Origin: CAYMCQ01 sp964389025
Lineage (GTDB): Bacteria > Verrucomicrobiota > Verrucomicrobiia > Limisphaerales > CAYMCQ01
Reading direction: 5' to 3'
Assembly (NCBI GenBank): GCA_964389025.1
Contig: CAYMCQ010000023.1
Location: 1 to 49,653 of the forward strand
DNA length: 49,653 bases
Part shown: piece after piece, positions 7,712 through 16,388 of the stretch
Layout of the letters: each line of letters starts with the position of its first letter
Numbering within the stretch: position 1 is the first letter of the stretch
Translations under genes and position numbers: made by a program
The notes under the pieces: model-generated
Told to the model about the DNA's origin: nothing
What the model saw: only the letters and a program-made list of their open reading frames with translations
Database searches by the model: none

Positions 7712-8122
7712 ATGAATATGACGCAGGCCGATGAAGTGGTGATAAAAGCCGATGTGCTGGGCCGCTTGCGAACGTCCCATGAACGCCGGGAGCAATTACT
7801 CGACGAGTTTGAACGCAGCGGTTTGACCGGGCAGAAGTTTGCAGCGGTGGTTGGCATCAAATACCAGACGTTTGCAACTTGGGCGCAGAAGCGGCGGCGA
7901 CAACGTGGCGCGTATCCGGCGGTGAAGACGACCAAGCAATTGCGCTGGCTGGAGGCGGTGGTGCAAGAGGCGCAAGACAGTGGCGGCAAAAATCCACTGG
8001 CGCTGGTGTTGGAGTTGCCCGGCGGAGCGAAGGTGCAAATCGCCGATGCCAGGCAGGCGGCATTGGCGGCGGAGTTGTTGCGGGCGCTGCAAAGTCCTTG
8101 CGGACGGCCACCAACATGTTGA
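7712..8122 (+). CDS. tnpA: IS66 accessory protein TnpA
   Basis: This 136-aa protein is the first ORF of IS66 elements and is needed for their transposition together with TnpB and TnpC. The N-terminal half is a helix-turn-helix region (REQLLDEFERSGLTGQKFA, GIKYQTFATW), and the C-terminal half ends in LALVLELPGGAKVQIAD, as in other IS66 TnpA proteins. Its stop overlaps the tnpB start by 7 bp. It appears intact. Confidence 0.85.
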   Translation: MNMTQADEVVIKADVLGRLRTSHERREQLLDEFERSGLTGQKFAAVVGIKYQTFATWAQKRRRQRGAYPAVKTTKQLRWLEAVVQEAQDSGGKNPLALVLELPGGAKVQIADARQAALAAELLRALQSPCGRPPTC

Positions 8123-8469
8123 GTTTTTCGGGCAGCCTCAAAGTGTTCGTGGCGCTGGAAGCCTGCGACATGCGCAAAGGGTTCAACGGTCTGCACGCCG
8201 TGGTGACGGAGCGATTGGGTGAAGACCCGCGAAGGGGCGCACTGTTTGTGTTTTGCAACCGGCGGCGCACGCGGATAAAAATTTTGTGCTGGGACGGGAC
8301 GGGTTTGTGGGTGCTGACCAAGCGGCTGGAACGCGGAACTTTTTCATGGCCGAAGAACGTGGAGCCGGGAACGACCAAGCTGAAGCTGACGCCGCAGGCG
8401 CTGGCGATGTTGACGGACGGCGTGGATTTGCGCGGAGCGAAGTTGCGACCGTGGTATGAGCGGGATTGA
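8116..8469 (+). CDS. tnpB: IS66 accessory protein TnpB (Orf2)
   Basis: The 117-aa product carries the hallmark of IS66 Orf2: an N-terminal ACDMRKGFNGL segment, then FVFCNRRRTRIKILCWDGTG, and a C-terminal WPKN...L..LTPQALAMLTDG. The role in transposition is established but the mechanism is unclear. I chose the ATG at 8116 (MLSFSGSLKVF), which overlaps tnpA by 7 bp. The tnpC TTG start overlaps its stop. It appears intact. Confidence 0.9.
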   Translation: MLSFSGSLKVFVALEACDMRKGFNGLHAVVTERLGEDPRRGALFVFCNRRRTRIKILCWDGTGLWVLTKRLERGTFSWPKNVEPGTTKLKLTPQALAMLTDGVDLRGAKLRPWYERD

Positions 8470-9850
8470 AAAATTTCAGACAGAAGTTTGAAACTTTTTT
8501 GGCGCAAGCGCGTCCAAGAGCGCGACCGATGACGTTGCGCGAAAAAGAACTCGCCCGCCAGTTGGAAGAATGCCATGAGGCGTTGGCGCAGAGTCGTCGG
8601 GAGAATGAACTTCTTCGCCAGAAGATAGACTCGCTCATCCGGCGCGTGTTCGGTTCGAGCAGCGAACGACTGGACCGCGCGCAACTGGAGTTGCTCTTGC
8701 AACTGCCGGAAAGTTTGGCAAACGAAGAGCCGATTGAGTCTTCAACCTCCAAAATAACTTCTCGAAGTTTCAGCAAGGAACGCGTGCCACGACTGCCGGA
8801 GAACTTGCCCGTCATTGAAGAAATCATTGACCCCGAGCCGGTGAAGGCTGCGCCTCAAAGCTGGCGCTGCATCGGGCAGGAAGTCAGCGAACAACTGGAT
8901 TTTGAACCGGCGCGTTTTCTGCGCCGCCGAACCGTTCGCCGAAAATATGTTCATCGCACGGATGCGGACTGTGCTCCGTTAATCGCGCCATTGCCTGAAC
9001 GATTGTTGGATCGCAGTTTGCCGGCACCGGGGCTTTTGGCGCACATTTTGGTCGCCAAATACTGCGACCATCTGCCGCTCTATCGGCAGGAACACATTTA
9101 CGCGCAACGTCACGGAGTGCATTTACCCCGGCAGACGCTGGCGCGCTGGGTGGAGTTGGCTGCCGATTGGTTAAGACCGATTTATGAACACATCCACACT
9201 GGCGTCATGGCCGGCGGCTATGTGCAAGTGGATGAAACGCCGATTGATTATTTGGAGCCCGGCAACGGTAAAACCCGGCAAGGTTATTTTTGGACGTGCA
9301 ATCGTCCCGGCGGCGATGGCTTTTACCATTGGCAAACCAGCCGCGCCGCCGCGTGTTTGGACAACATCATTCCACTGACCTTCAGGGGCACGGTTCAATG
9401 CGATGGTTACTCTGCCTATCGCGCCTTTGCCAACAGTCGCGGGCAGGCCATCGAACTGGCCGGCTGCTGGGCGCACGTGAGAAGAAAGTTTTTCGAAGCG
9501 CGTGAGCAATCGCCCCGAACATCCGACTGGCTCATGCGGCAAATCCAACATCTCTACCGGATCGAAGCCAGCTTGCGCGAACAACGCGCCGGTCCTCGAT
9601 TGCGTCAAGCCGTGCGCACCAGTCAAAGCCGCCCCATTGTTGAACGCATCCAACGCGCACTGGTCCGGCTCAAGAGCAGCGGACGATATTTGCCGCAGAA
9701 CTTGTTGAGCCAGGCGATTGATTACGCGCTGGGCCAATGGCCGACGCTGAAAGTTTATCTGGATGATGGCCGGGTGGAGTTGGACAACAACCTCGTGGAA
9801 AATGCCATTCGCCCGACGGCCATCGGCAAGAAAAAACTGGCTCTTCATCC
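8466..9850 (+). pseudogene. tnpC: IS66 transposase TnpC, frameshifted and 3'-truncated
   Basis: This is the DDE transposase of the IS66 element. The acidic triad is present: D256 in VQVDETPIDY, D313 in VQCDGYSAY and E445 in NNLVENAIRP. An N-terminal coiled coil and a zinc-binding-like region precede it. At 9831-9840 there is one extra A in AAGAAAAAACTGG. The frame therefore leaves the conserved GKKNWLFI motif, which is still readable in the +1 frame. Just after that motif similarity ends and the C-terminal domain is missing. The open frame continues to 10088 only by reading the antisense of the protease gene. Start is TTG at 8466 (coupled to tnpB) or ATG at 8529. Confidence 0.85.
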
Positions 9851-9919
9851 GCACGGTCGAACAATGCGTGGCCGTCGGGCGCGATTGCGTTTGGCGCGTA
9901 AGGCTCGAAACTTTTCCCG

Positions 9920-12604
9920 TTACTTGGGCACGGTTTGCACCGAAGCCGCCTGCAATGACGCCGCGAAACCGTTCGTTCCCGTCTTGACCCAAGCCACGTT
10001 TCCGTTTGCCAGCCCCGACGCGTCGGGACTCGCGGGAAAATTCAGCCAGCCGATGATCACTTCGCTGCCGCCGCCCAACGAAAGATAAAACGGACAATCG
10101 CCGTTCTTCGCCAGCGAACTGCCGGTCGCAAACTTGCGTCCGTCTTCAAGATTCCCGCGAACATGCGTATTGCCCGTCATTCCGATCCTGCTCAACCCGC
10201 TGGCTGCCGCCGTCTTTTCTGCGCGCTCCAAAACAAACGAGCGCTCGCCCGCCTGCTTCGCCGGATTCGCCAGCGCGTCGAACACATTCCGGTCGCCATT
10301 CAAATCCGAAGTCCACTTGCCGTCGGTCACGTTTCCGACGACCTGGTCAGTGCCGTTCGTCAAATCAAGCCGCAGCGCCATCGAACACGGACTGTTCGTT
10401 CCGCGCTTCACGGTGATTGCAGTTTCGCCAAGCGCGTTGAATCGTCCGCTGAAACCGTGGCGTTTGCCGTTGAGAATGACGTTTCCGCTGAACGCGCCCA
10501 TCTTGCCGACCCTCAATTTGAAGAAACCTGAACTCTCCGGCTTCACACCATCCGCGCTCGCGGCGAGGCCGGCGTATTTGCCTTGCACCGGCACGAACGG
10601 CGTTGGAATAAATCTCGCGACGAGTTTCAAATCCGATTGCATCGTGAAAGTCAAAACCGGCGATTCCGAATCAATTCCTTCCCAGCCCGCAAAGATTTGT
10701 CCCGCGCCGGGGACGGCCTTCACGGTGTAAACTTTTCCGACTTCGAGAACTTTGCCGTTCAAGTCCGGCGTGACTTTGCCTAATCCGTTCGTGGTCACCA
10801 GCAACGGCGAAGTCTGGACGTAAACAAATGTCCGTTCGACGACCGCCGAGACATTGCCAGCAGTGTCCACGCTCCAAACGCGAATGACGTTGTTGCCCGC
10901 CGACAGATTGATTTCCGCGGCCCAGTTTTCTTTGCCGTTTGCGGTGAGAAACGAGTCGCTGCCGTTCAGTTGAATTTGCACGCGGTCAACGCCGTTGTTG
11001 TCGCTCGCGGTCCCGGCGAGCAAAAGCACAGGCGAAGTCAGTTTCGTTCCGCTTGCAGGGGCGTTGGTGATGACTACGGAAGGCGCGTTCGTGTCCGAAT
11101 TCAAAACGCGGATCGAAACGGCGGCGGACGTTGCGGTCGCGCCCTGGTCATCGTGCGCGACCGCCACGACTGAGTAAGTTCCGGCTTGCAGCGGCCGCCA
11201 TTGCAAAGTGAACGGTGAAGTCGTGGAGCTTCCGACGCTGACGCTGTTCGCAAAAAACTCAACCTGACTTACAACTGCGCTCTCCGCACTCGCGGAAGCT
11301 GTTGCGGCGAGAGTCACGGTTGAACCCAGAAAAAATTCCGCAGAGTTCGCGGGGCTAGTGAGATTGACACTGGCGGACGCGCCTGATTGTCCTCGCGCCA
11401 TGCTGACAGCGCGAAACGCATTCACTCGACCGTAGCCATAGGTCTGGTCGAAACCCGGCGTGCCAAGATCATCCGCACTTTGTTTCAACAACTCGACGAT
11501 TTGGTCATTTGAGAGCGACGGATTCGCGGATGCAATAAGCGCGGCGACGCTTGCAACTATGGGACTGGCAAAAGACGTTCCGCGCCACGCGCCGTAAGGC
11601 CAGTTCGTCGTGCGTTGTGTCGTCCAAATCGAATCTCCCGGCGCGGCGAGCCTGATGTAATCGCCGTAGCTGGAGAAGGAGGCGCGCGAATCGTCGTAAG
11701 TCGTGGCAGAAACTCCGACGACGTGCTCGCACGCGGCAGGATATTGCGGAGTGGTGTTCGCGTTGTTTCCAGCGGCGGCAATCACGACGACATTCTGGCT
11801 CCACGCAAAGTTAATGGCACCCTGCAACGTGGCCGATGAAGAATCCCCCGCGAGGCTGAGATTGATGACGCGCGCGCCGTGCGTGACCGCGTATTCGATG
11901 CCTTGCGCGATCGTTGAGTGCAACGCTACACCGGTGGTGCCCATGACTTTGACTGGCATCACGCTGCAATTGAAAGCCACGCCCGCGACGCCGATGCCGT
12001 TGTTTCCGCCGGCGATGATTGTTCCCGTGACGGCAGTTCCGTGACCAAGTTGATCGTCTGTGTTCGTCGTTCCGTAAGCGAAGTCGAAACCCGGCACAAT
12101 TTTTCCCGCAAGATCTGGATGCGCAGCGTTCACTCCTGAATCAATCACGGCGACGATGACGTTGGATTGGCCGGTCGTCATGTCCCACGCGCTCGTGGCT
12201 CGGATTTTCGCGAGATGCCATTCGTCGCCGGACGCGACGTATTGATCGTTCGGAACAAACACCGCCCGAGCGTAAAAATCGCGCTCGGCGTATTCGATGT
12301 CCGGGTCATTTCGCAACGATGCGAGCACAGCTTCCGCATTGTCTTCCGTCACATTGACGACGCGAACGTTTGTTTGACGAAGTGTGCGGCGGTGAAACGC
12401 ATTTTGTTTTTGAAGACGATTCGCGAATTCCTTTTCGGAAAGGTGCGCTTTGGGTCTGACAAGAATTTGTCCCGGCGCAAATCGCGGGGAGTCGGCGAGT
12501 GTGCTGAAGCAAAGACCCAAGGCGATTCCTGAAAGAAGGACGGACCGGACAGCGCTGGTGCGCGCGAAGTTTCGATTTCGTTGCGTGCTAGAGTTGTAAG
12601 GCAT
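9920..12604 (-). CDS. Secreted subtilisin-like serine protease (S8) with surface-type C-terminus
   Basis: This extracellular protease has a signal peptide (LLSGIALGLCFSTLA), an I9-type prodomain at residues 45-115 and a subtilase domain. Counting from the ATG at 12604, the catalytic triad is D155 (VIDSG), H188 (GHGTAV) and S344 (GTSFAS). Ig-like beta domains follow (about 410-620). Then comes a module of about 240 aa (TTNGLGKVTPDLNGK...GWLNF...VAWVKTG) that is also found at the end of the giant protein at 33.6-44.8 kb. Compared with that paralogue the C-terminus is about 100 aa short and ends next to the damaged IS66 right end, so it is probably truncated. GGA lies upstream of the ATG; an in-frame GTG at 12613 is possible. 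Confidence 0.93.
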   Translation of the reverse strand: MPYNSSTQRNRNFARTSAVRSVLLSGIALGLCFSTLADSPRFAPGQILVRPKAHLSEKEFANRLQKQNAFHRRTLRQTNVRVVNVTEDNAEAVLASLRNDPDIEYAERDFYARAVFVPNDQYVASGDEWHLAKIRATSAWDMTTGQSNVIVAVIDSGVNAAHPDLAGKIVPGFDFAYGTTNTDDQLGHGTAVTGTIIAGGNNGIGVAGVAFNCSVMPVKVMGTTGVALHSTIAQGIEYAVTHGARVINLSLAGDSSSATLQGAINFAWSQNVVVIAAAGNNANTTPQYPAACEHVVGVSATTYDDSRASFSSYGDYIRLAAPGDSIWTTQRTTNWPYGAWRGTSFASPIVASVAALIASANPSLSNDQIVELLKQSADDLGTPGFDQTYGYGRVNAFRAVSMARGQSGASASVNLTSPANSAEFFLGSTVTLAATASASAESAVVSQVEFFANSVSVGSSTTSPFTLQWRPLQAGTYSVVAVAHDDQGATATSAAVSIRVLNSDTNAPSVVITNAPASGTKLTSPVLLLAGTASDNNGVDRVQIQLNGSDSFLTANGKENWAAEINLSAGNNVIRVWSVDTAGNVSAVVERTFVYVQTSPLLVTTNGLGKVTPDLNGKVLEVGKVYTVKAVPGAGQIFAGWEGIDSESPVLTFTMQSDLKLVARFIPTPFVPVQGKYAGLAASADGVKPESSGFFKLRVGKMGAFSGNVILNGKRHGFSGRFNALGETAITVKRGTNSPCSMALRLDLTNGTDQVVGNVTDGKWTSDLNGDRNVFDALANPAKQAGERSFVLERAEKTAAASGLSRIGMTGNTHVRGNLEDGRKFATGSSLAKNGDCPFYLSLGGGSEVIIGWLNFPASPDASGLANGNVAWVKTGTNGFAASLQAASVQTVPK
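10014..10027. repeat. 14-bp perfect palindrome inside the S8 protease gene
   Basis: CCCGACGCGTCGGG is a perfect palindrome in a coding region. It contributes the residues SPDASGLA to the protein. The paralogous module in the giant protein has WLTF and then ten residues before DVSW. Here there are twelve, so the palindromic word accounts for an insertion or replacement. Confidence 0.55.
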
Positions 12605-13052
12605 CGTTTCCACAAAAACGTTGCCTGCTCACAAAGCTATGGATATGCCGTGGAATGCTCAAAAATTCTAAATCAGACGTGAAAATTTTTACTGTCTGAA
12701 AAGCGGAAGAAGGCTGCGCGGACTGGATGATTTTATGTCAGTCGAAGACCGTTCAGGCCGCGAATCACACCGAGTGTCAACGCTGAAAAATTTTTCTTCG
12801 ATGGAGAGATTTCCACCATTGGTTTTGGGGAATTCAATGGGCTGGAACGAGACAAAAAAGTGTCCCGGATGTTTTGAGTTTGCCCCGGATCGAGGCCGCC
12901 TTGCCATTCAACAAAAACGCAAGAGTTCCTGACCCGGTGTAAAGCTGCGCTCTTCGTCCAAAAAACAGGTTTTTGACCCCGCTGAATCGGACTGATTATT
13001 TGCTGTCGTTAACATGTCAATCTGGCCGCTTCCATAACAAGTGATCTGACCG
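12605..13052. other. Gene-free spacer upstream of the S8 protease
   Basis: No supported gene here. Short open frames exist on both strands, but none has a credible start or family resemblance. The sequence is visibly poorer in GC than the coding neighbours and contains several A/T-rich stretches. It would hold the promoter of the protease gene, but no convincing -35/-10 pair stands out. Confidence 0.6.
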
Positions 13053-13269
13053 CTTAGCCGGAACGATTCAGTTGAAGTGACATCGCTGAACGCATCGCGC
13101 AGTCAATTCATAGCGAAACCATGACCGACAAATTGCAATTCGGTGAACCATTTGGTTTGGGGTTCAACTGCATAGCAGTTGGAATTGGATGGTTTGTCAC
13201 GTTGAAATTCAAGCAGTTACAAAATTACAGGTTAAAAACGACGCTTTGTTCTGAATCGTTCCGGCTAAG
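13053..13269. mobile_element. 217-bp segment with perfect 19-bp terminal inverted repeats (MITE-like)
   Basis: CTTAGCCGGAACGATTCAG at 13053-13071 recurs as its exact reverse complement at 13251-13269. The 179 bp between them are non-coding. There is no obvious target-site duplication. The size and arms fit a miniature inverted-repeat element that relies on a transposase elsewhere. The arms differ from the visible right end of the neighbouring IS4-like element. An alternative is a large regulatory cruciform. Confidence 0.6.
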
Positions 13270-13312
13270 AAATTTGTAGTTGTGTTAATAAGGGTGCTAG
13301 AGTTATTTCTAT

Positions 13313-14432
13313 CTACTGCTCACTACTGTCTGGTAAAAACCCTGGTAAATCGGGCAGCTTGTTGAGGTCAGGCATAATTGTTGGCGGTGGTGTTTGAGAA
13401 ACGACCTGTAAAATGGGCGTTTTCTCGAAAAGGGTGATGCTGAAAATCTGTAGAAGCGTCTAGAGGCTTGCCGTGAGGCGTAGGCGCTTCTTGAGGATGG
13501 CGACGAGCAGGTAAACGCTGATTGCGATCCAGACCTGGACGCGCACGGCGTTGTCCGAGGTGCCGTAGAAGGCTTTGATCCGCAGATGTTGCTTGATCCA
13601 TTTGAAAAACAGTTCGAGGCACCAGCGGCAGCGGTAGAGCTGCGCGATGGTCAACGCCGGTTCGGTGAAGTTGTTGGTGCGAAACACCAGCGCCTTGCCG
13701 GGATGACGGTCTGATTGAAGCGCAAGCCCGTGGACTTATCCACCGGGCGCGAGTAACGGCGCTGACAGCGGAAGTTCTGCTTGGCCCGTGTGACGAAGAA
13801 GGCCGAGCAGGTGTGCAGCCAATGCAAACGTGCGAAGTCCGGATAACCGCGGTCGAAGATGTAGAACGGTCCCGCCTCGCAGCTGAGGTCGTCGAGAATG
13901 TTCACATCGTGAACCTTGCCCGTGGTGAGAATAACCACGGTGGGAAAGTTGCCCCGCAAGGTCAGCAGCGTATGCAGTTTGATGGCGGCCTTGTGGCGGC
14001 GGAACTTGGCCCACGGGAAGAGCGAGAGGCAGAGATCAATGGTCGTGGAGTCCAGCGCATAGGCCGCCTGCTTGAGTTCGACCCCGAAGGGTTCGTCGGC
14101 ACAGAGCGTGGGCGCCTGTTTGATGAGGACGTGGGCGAAGTCGGCAAAGATACGCCAGTCGCGCTTCTCGTTGGCATCGGCCAAGGTGCTGCGAGCGACC
14201 AACTGCCGGATGCCGCTGTGATAGAGCTTGGGGCCGACCGCCCCGAGGCAGGTGGTGATGTCGCGCAGGCTTTCGCGATAGGTCAACTGAGCGAAGGCCA
14301 TGACGAGGAACTGCTCGTAGGTGGGCGCGATCGGACACGATGATTGCCGCGGTAGCGGCGGACGCACTTGTCGAATTCGTATTTTGGCAGTTCGTCCATG
14401 AGTTGGGCGAACACGGTGCGGCCATCGTTCAT
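13313..14432 (-). pseudogene. IS4-family transposase, two frameshifts and one nonsense codon
   Basis: The product is readable in pieces. The ATG at 14432 gives MNDGRTVFAQLMDELPKYEF (DUF4372-type N-terminus). A frameshift near 14340 leads into FLVMAFAQLTYRESLRDITT and the DDE core (ALDSTTIDLCLSLFPWAKF, YIFDRGYPDF). A second shift near 13690 leads into FRTNNFTEPALTIAQLYRCR and ELFFKWIKQHLRIKAFYG. A TAG at 13460-13462 then interrupts the C-terminal tail, which continues in frame (TLFEKTPILQVVSQ, DLPGFLPDSSEQ) to the stop at 13313. Three lesions make activity impossible without repair. Confidence 0.88.
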
Positions 14433-14575
14433 GCTGGGCTTTCTCCGCGGTTGAGCGGAGGAAGACCGTGCGAATAAGCCGTTGGAAAATGAAATCGAAA
14501 AAAGCCATAACCGCCGTTTCAGCGCCATTTTATCGCAGTGAAATCATGGTTGGTTCAAATTTAACCGGACACTAG
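13313..14575 (-). mobile_element. Degenerate IS4-family insertion sequence
   Basis: The segment comprises a broken IS4-type transposase gene. Its upstream end shows a likely terminus at 14552-14575 (GGTTCAAATTTAACCGGAC then ACTAG). The matching left terminal repeat is not recognisable, so the left boundary is set at the transposase stop codon. The right end lies only 19 bp from the start codon of the MFS transporter gene. Confidence 0.7.
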
Positions 14576-14593
14576 TGAGCCTCACGCAATTCT

Positions 14594-15841
14594 ATGAACA
14601 CTTCCACTCGCGGAAAACTTTTCCTGATGATGGTGCTCCAGCTTTTGATCTGGGGCGCGTGGCTGCCGCTGATCAATGGTTACATGGACGCCGGCCTTCA
14701 TTTCTCAGGATGGCAAAGGACCTGGGTCAACAACGCCTTCGCCGTGGCGTCCGTCACGGCAATGTTCTTCAGCAATCAATTTGCGGACCGCAACTTCGCG
14801 GCGGAAAAGTTCCTCGCATTCAGTCATCTGGTCGGCGGCATCGCTCTGCTGCTGATGTTTTGGGTGAAGGATTTCTGGCCGTTCTTCGCGTTGATGTTGA
14901 TTCATTCGCTTTTCTATGTCCCGACGATGTCCATCACGAATTCGATTGCGTTTGCGCACATCAAGGATCCGCAGAAAGAATTCGGTCCGGTCCGAATGGG
15001 AGGAACAGTGGGCTGGATTGCCGCCGCGTGGCCGCTGTATTTTCTGATAGGCAGCAAGCAAGGTGACGCCGCTCAAACCGCGAAGTCGTGGATCTTCATT
15101 ATTGGCGCTGTCGCGTCGTTCGCGCTGGCGGCGTTCAGTTTGACCTTGCCGCACACTCCACCGAAACGAGCGAGTGCGGGTGTTCAAAAATTCGCCTGGC
15201 TGGAAGCTCTTTCAATGTTGAAAGCGCCTTTTATTCTCGTCCTTTTTGTCGTCACGTTCATAGATGCGACCATTCACCTCGGCTACTTCTTCATGACCGG
15301 CGGCTTCCTTGAGAACGGCGTCAAACTCGCGCCCAAATGGATCATGCCGGTGATGAGCCTCGGCCAGATTGCCGAAATTGGGACGATGGCCATTCTCGGC
15401 TATGTCCTAAAGCGGCTCGGATGGAAATGGACGATGATTCTCGGCATCCTCGGCCACGCCGCCCGGTTTGCGGTTTACGCCTTTTTTCCGCAAGAGCCGG
15501 TTCTCATCATACTCGTCCAGATTTTGCATGGGATTTGTTACGCGTTCTTCTTCGCCACGGTTTACATCTTCGTGGACGAATTTTTTCCAAAAGACGCGCG
15601 GAGCAGCGCCCAGGGGCTTTTCAATTTCGTTATCCTTGGCCTTGGCCCGTTTGTCGCGGGAATTCTCTGGCCGAGTCTGGAAGGCAAACTGCGGCTCGCG
15701 GACGGCGTTGACTATCGAAACTTGTTTCTCATTCCGACCGGCCTTGCAATCTTTGCAGCGCTGTTGCTGCTTGCATTTTTCAACCCGCCAGCGCGCAAGA
15801 AACCTTCCGAGCACGAAGCGCTGCCGGCTGAAGCTATTTGA
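14594..15841 (+). CDS. MFS transporter, nucleoside:H+ symporter type
   Basis: This 415-aa inner-membrane protein has about twelve hydrophobic segments. It opens with LFLMMVLQLLIWGAWLPLI, typical of the NupG/XapB nucleoside symporter family, which brings nucleosides in with protons. The FGPVRMGGTVGWI loop is also characteristic. The end overlaps folK on the opposite strand by 8 bp. The IS4 remnant ends 19 bp before the ATG, and no good Shine-Dalgarno sequence is visible. The natural promoter and leader were probably displaced. The substrate assignment is by family resemblance. Confidence 0.85.
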   Translation: MNTSTRGKLFLMMVLQLLIWGAWLPLINGYMDAGLHFSGWQRTWVNNAFAVASVTAMFFSNQFADRNFAAEKFLAFSHLVGGIALLLMFWVKDFWPFFALMLIHSLFYVPTMSITNSIAFAHIKDPQKEFGPVRMGGTVGWIAAAWPLYFLIGSKQGDAAQTAKSWIFIIGAVASFALAAFSLTLPHTPPKRASAGVQKFAWLEALSMLKAPFILVLFVVTFIDATIHLGYFFMTGGFLENGVKLAPKWIMPVMSLGQIAEIGTMAILGYVLKRLGWKWTMILGILGHAARFAVYAFFPQEPVLIILVQILHGICYAFFFATVYIFVDEFFPKDARSSAQGLFNFVILGLGPFVAGILWPSLEGKLRLADGVDYRNLFLIPTGLAIFAALLLLAFFNPPARKKPSEHEALPAEAI

Positions 15842-16331
15842 CTCGAACGAGAGATTCTTCCGAGCGTAGCCCGCGCAACAGTTCGGTAACAGTCTTCGTT
15901 TGCTTCGGCAAAACTAAATCCGGCGCAATCTCGCTCAACGGCTGCAACACAAAACCGCGTTCGTGCGCTCGCGGATGCGGCAACTTCAAAGTTTCCGCGT
16001 CACGAATTTCATTTCCGAACGCGATCAAATCCAAGTCCAGCGGACGCGGCTCGTTGAAAGCTTTTTTTGGTTGCCGGCCAAATTCCTTTTCAAGCGACTG
16101 CAATTTTTCGAGCAACGACTCCGGCGTTTCACCCCCGCGCGGCGCAAGCCCGGCGACAGCATTCACAAACATCGGCGAGTTCGGCGGACAATTCACCGGC
16201 GTCGTTTGCCAGAGGGAAGATTTCAGAATCGGCCCGTCGGAAAGCTCCTGCAACCGCGCCATTGCTTGCGAAATGATTTTTCGCGAGTCACCGAGGTTTG
16301 CGCCGAGAGCAATGATAGCAGAGTTCTGCAT
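15834..16331 (-). CDS. folK: 2-amino-4-hydroxy-6-hydroxymethyldihydropteridine pyrophosphokinase
   Basis: HPPK transfers pyrophosphate from ATP to 6-hydroxymethyl-dihydropterin in folate synthesis. The 165-aa protein has the family's IIALGANLGDS start, the FVNAV segment, and the signature with the metal-binding Asp residues (EPRPLDLDLIAFG). The HPRAHERGFVLQPLSEIAP segment follows. All expected landmarks are present and the length is normal. It is transcribed away from dapB's end across a palindromic repeat and overlaps the end of the MFS gene tail to tail. Confidence 0.95.
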   Translation of the reverse strand: MQNSAIIALGANLGDSRKIISQAMARLQELSDGPILKSSLWQTTPVNCPPNSPMFVNAVAGLAPRGGETPESLLEKLQSLEKEFGRQPKKAFNEPRPLDLDLIAFGNEIRDAETLKLPHPRAHERGFVLQPLSEIAPDLVLPKQTKTVTELLRGLRSEESLVRVK

Positions 16332-16340
16332 GTCTTTAAT

Positions 16341-16388
16341 GTAGGACAGGCTTCCAGCCTGTCCGGGCAGGCAAGATGCCTGCCCTAC
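16341..16388. repeat. 48-bp double-hairpin palindromic element between folK and dapB
   Basis: Outer GTAGG/CCTAC flank two hairpins, GGACAGGC-TTCCA-GCCTGTCC and GGGCAGGC-AAGAT-GCCTGCCC. It lies 9 bp upstream of the folK start. It contains the dapB stop codon (TAG at 16385-16387), as the pyrE-side element does for pyrE. Confidence 0.85.

Larger units (their letters stand above)
7649..9850 (+). mobile_element. IS66-family element, left end present, right end lost
   Basis: The segment holds the three-gene IS66 set tnpA-tnpB-tnpC in the usual overlapping order. The left end is probably at GTAAGCGTCACGCC (7649), which matches the GTAAGCG start typical of IS66 termini. The reverse complement of that sequence is not seen at the right. 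Homology to the transposase stops about 9850, close to the end of the S8 protease gene on the other strand. The right terminal repeat and the last part of tnpC are therefore missing. The right boundary is approximate. Confidence 0.8.

Noticed and set aside
9850..10088. Continuation of the tnpC open frame to a 540-aa protein
   Set aside because: After the frameshift at about 9835 the frame only reads the antisense of the protease gene; the conserved IS66 motif continues in the +1 frame.
12735..12932. 65-aa plus-strand open frame upstream of the protease
   Set aside because: No family resemblance, no ribosome-binding site, and located in a gene-free spacer.
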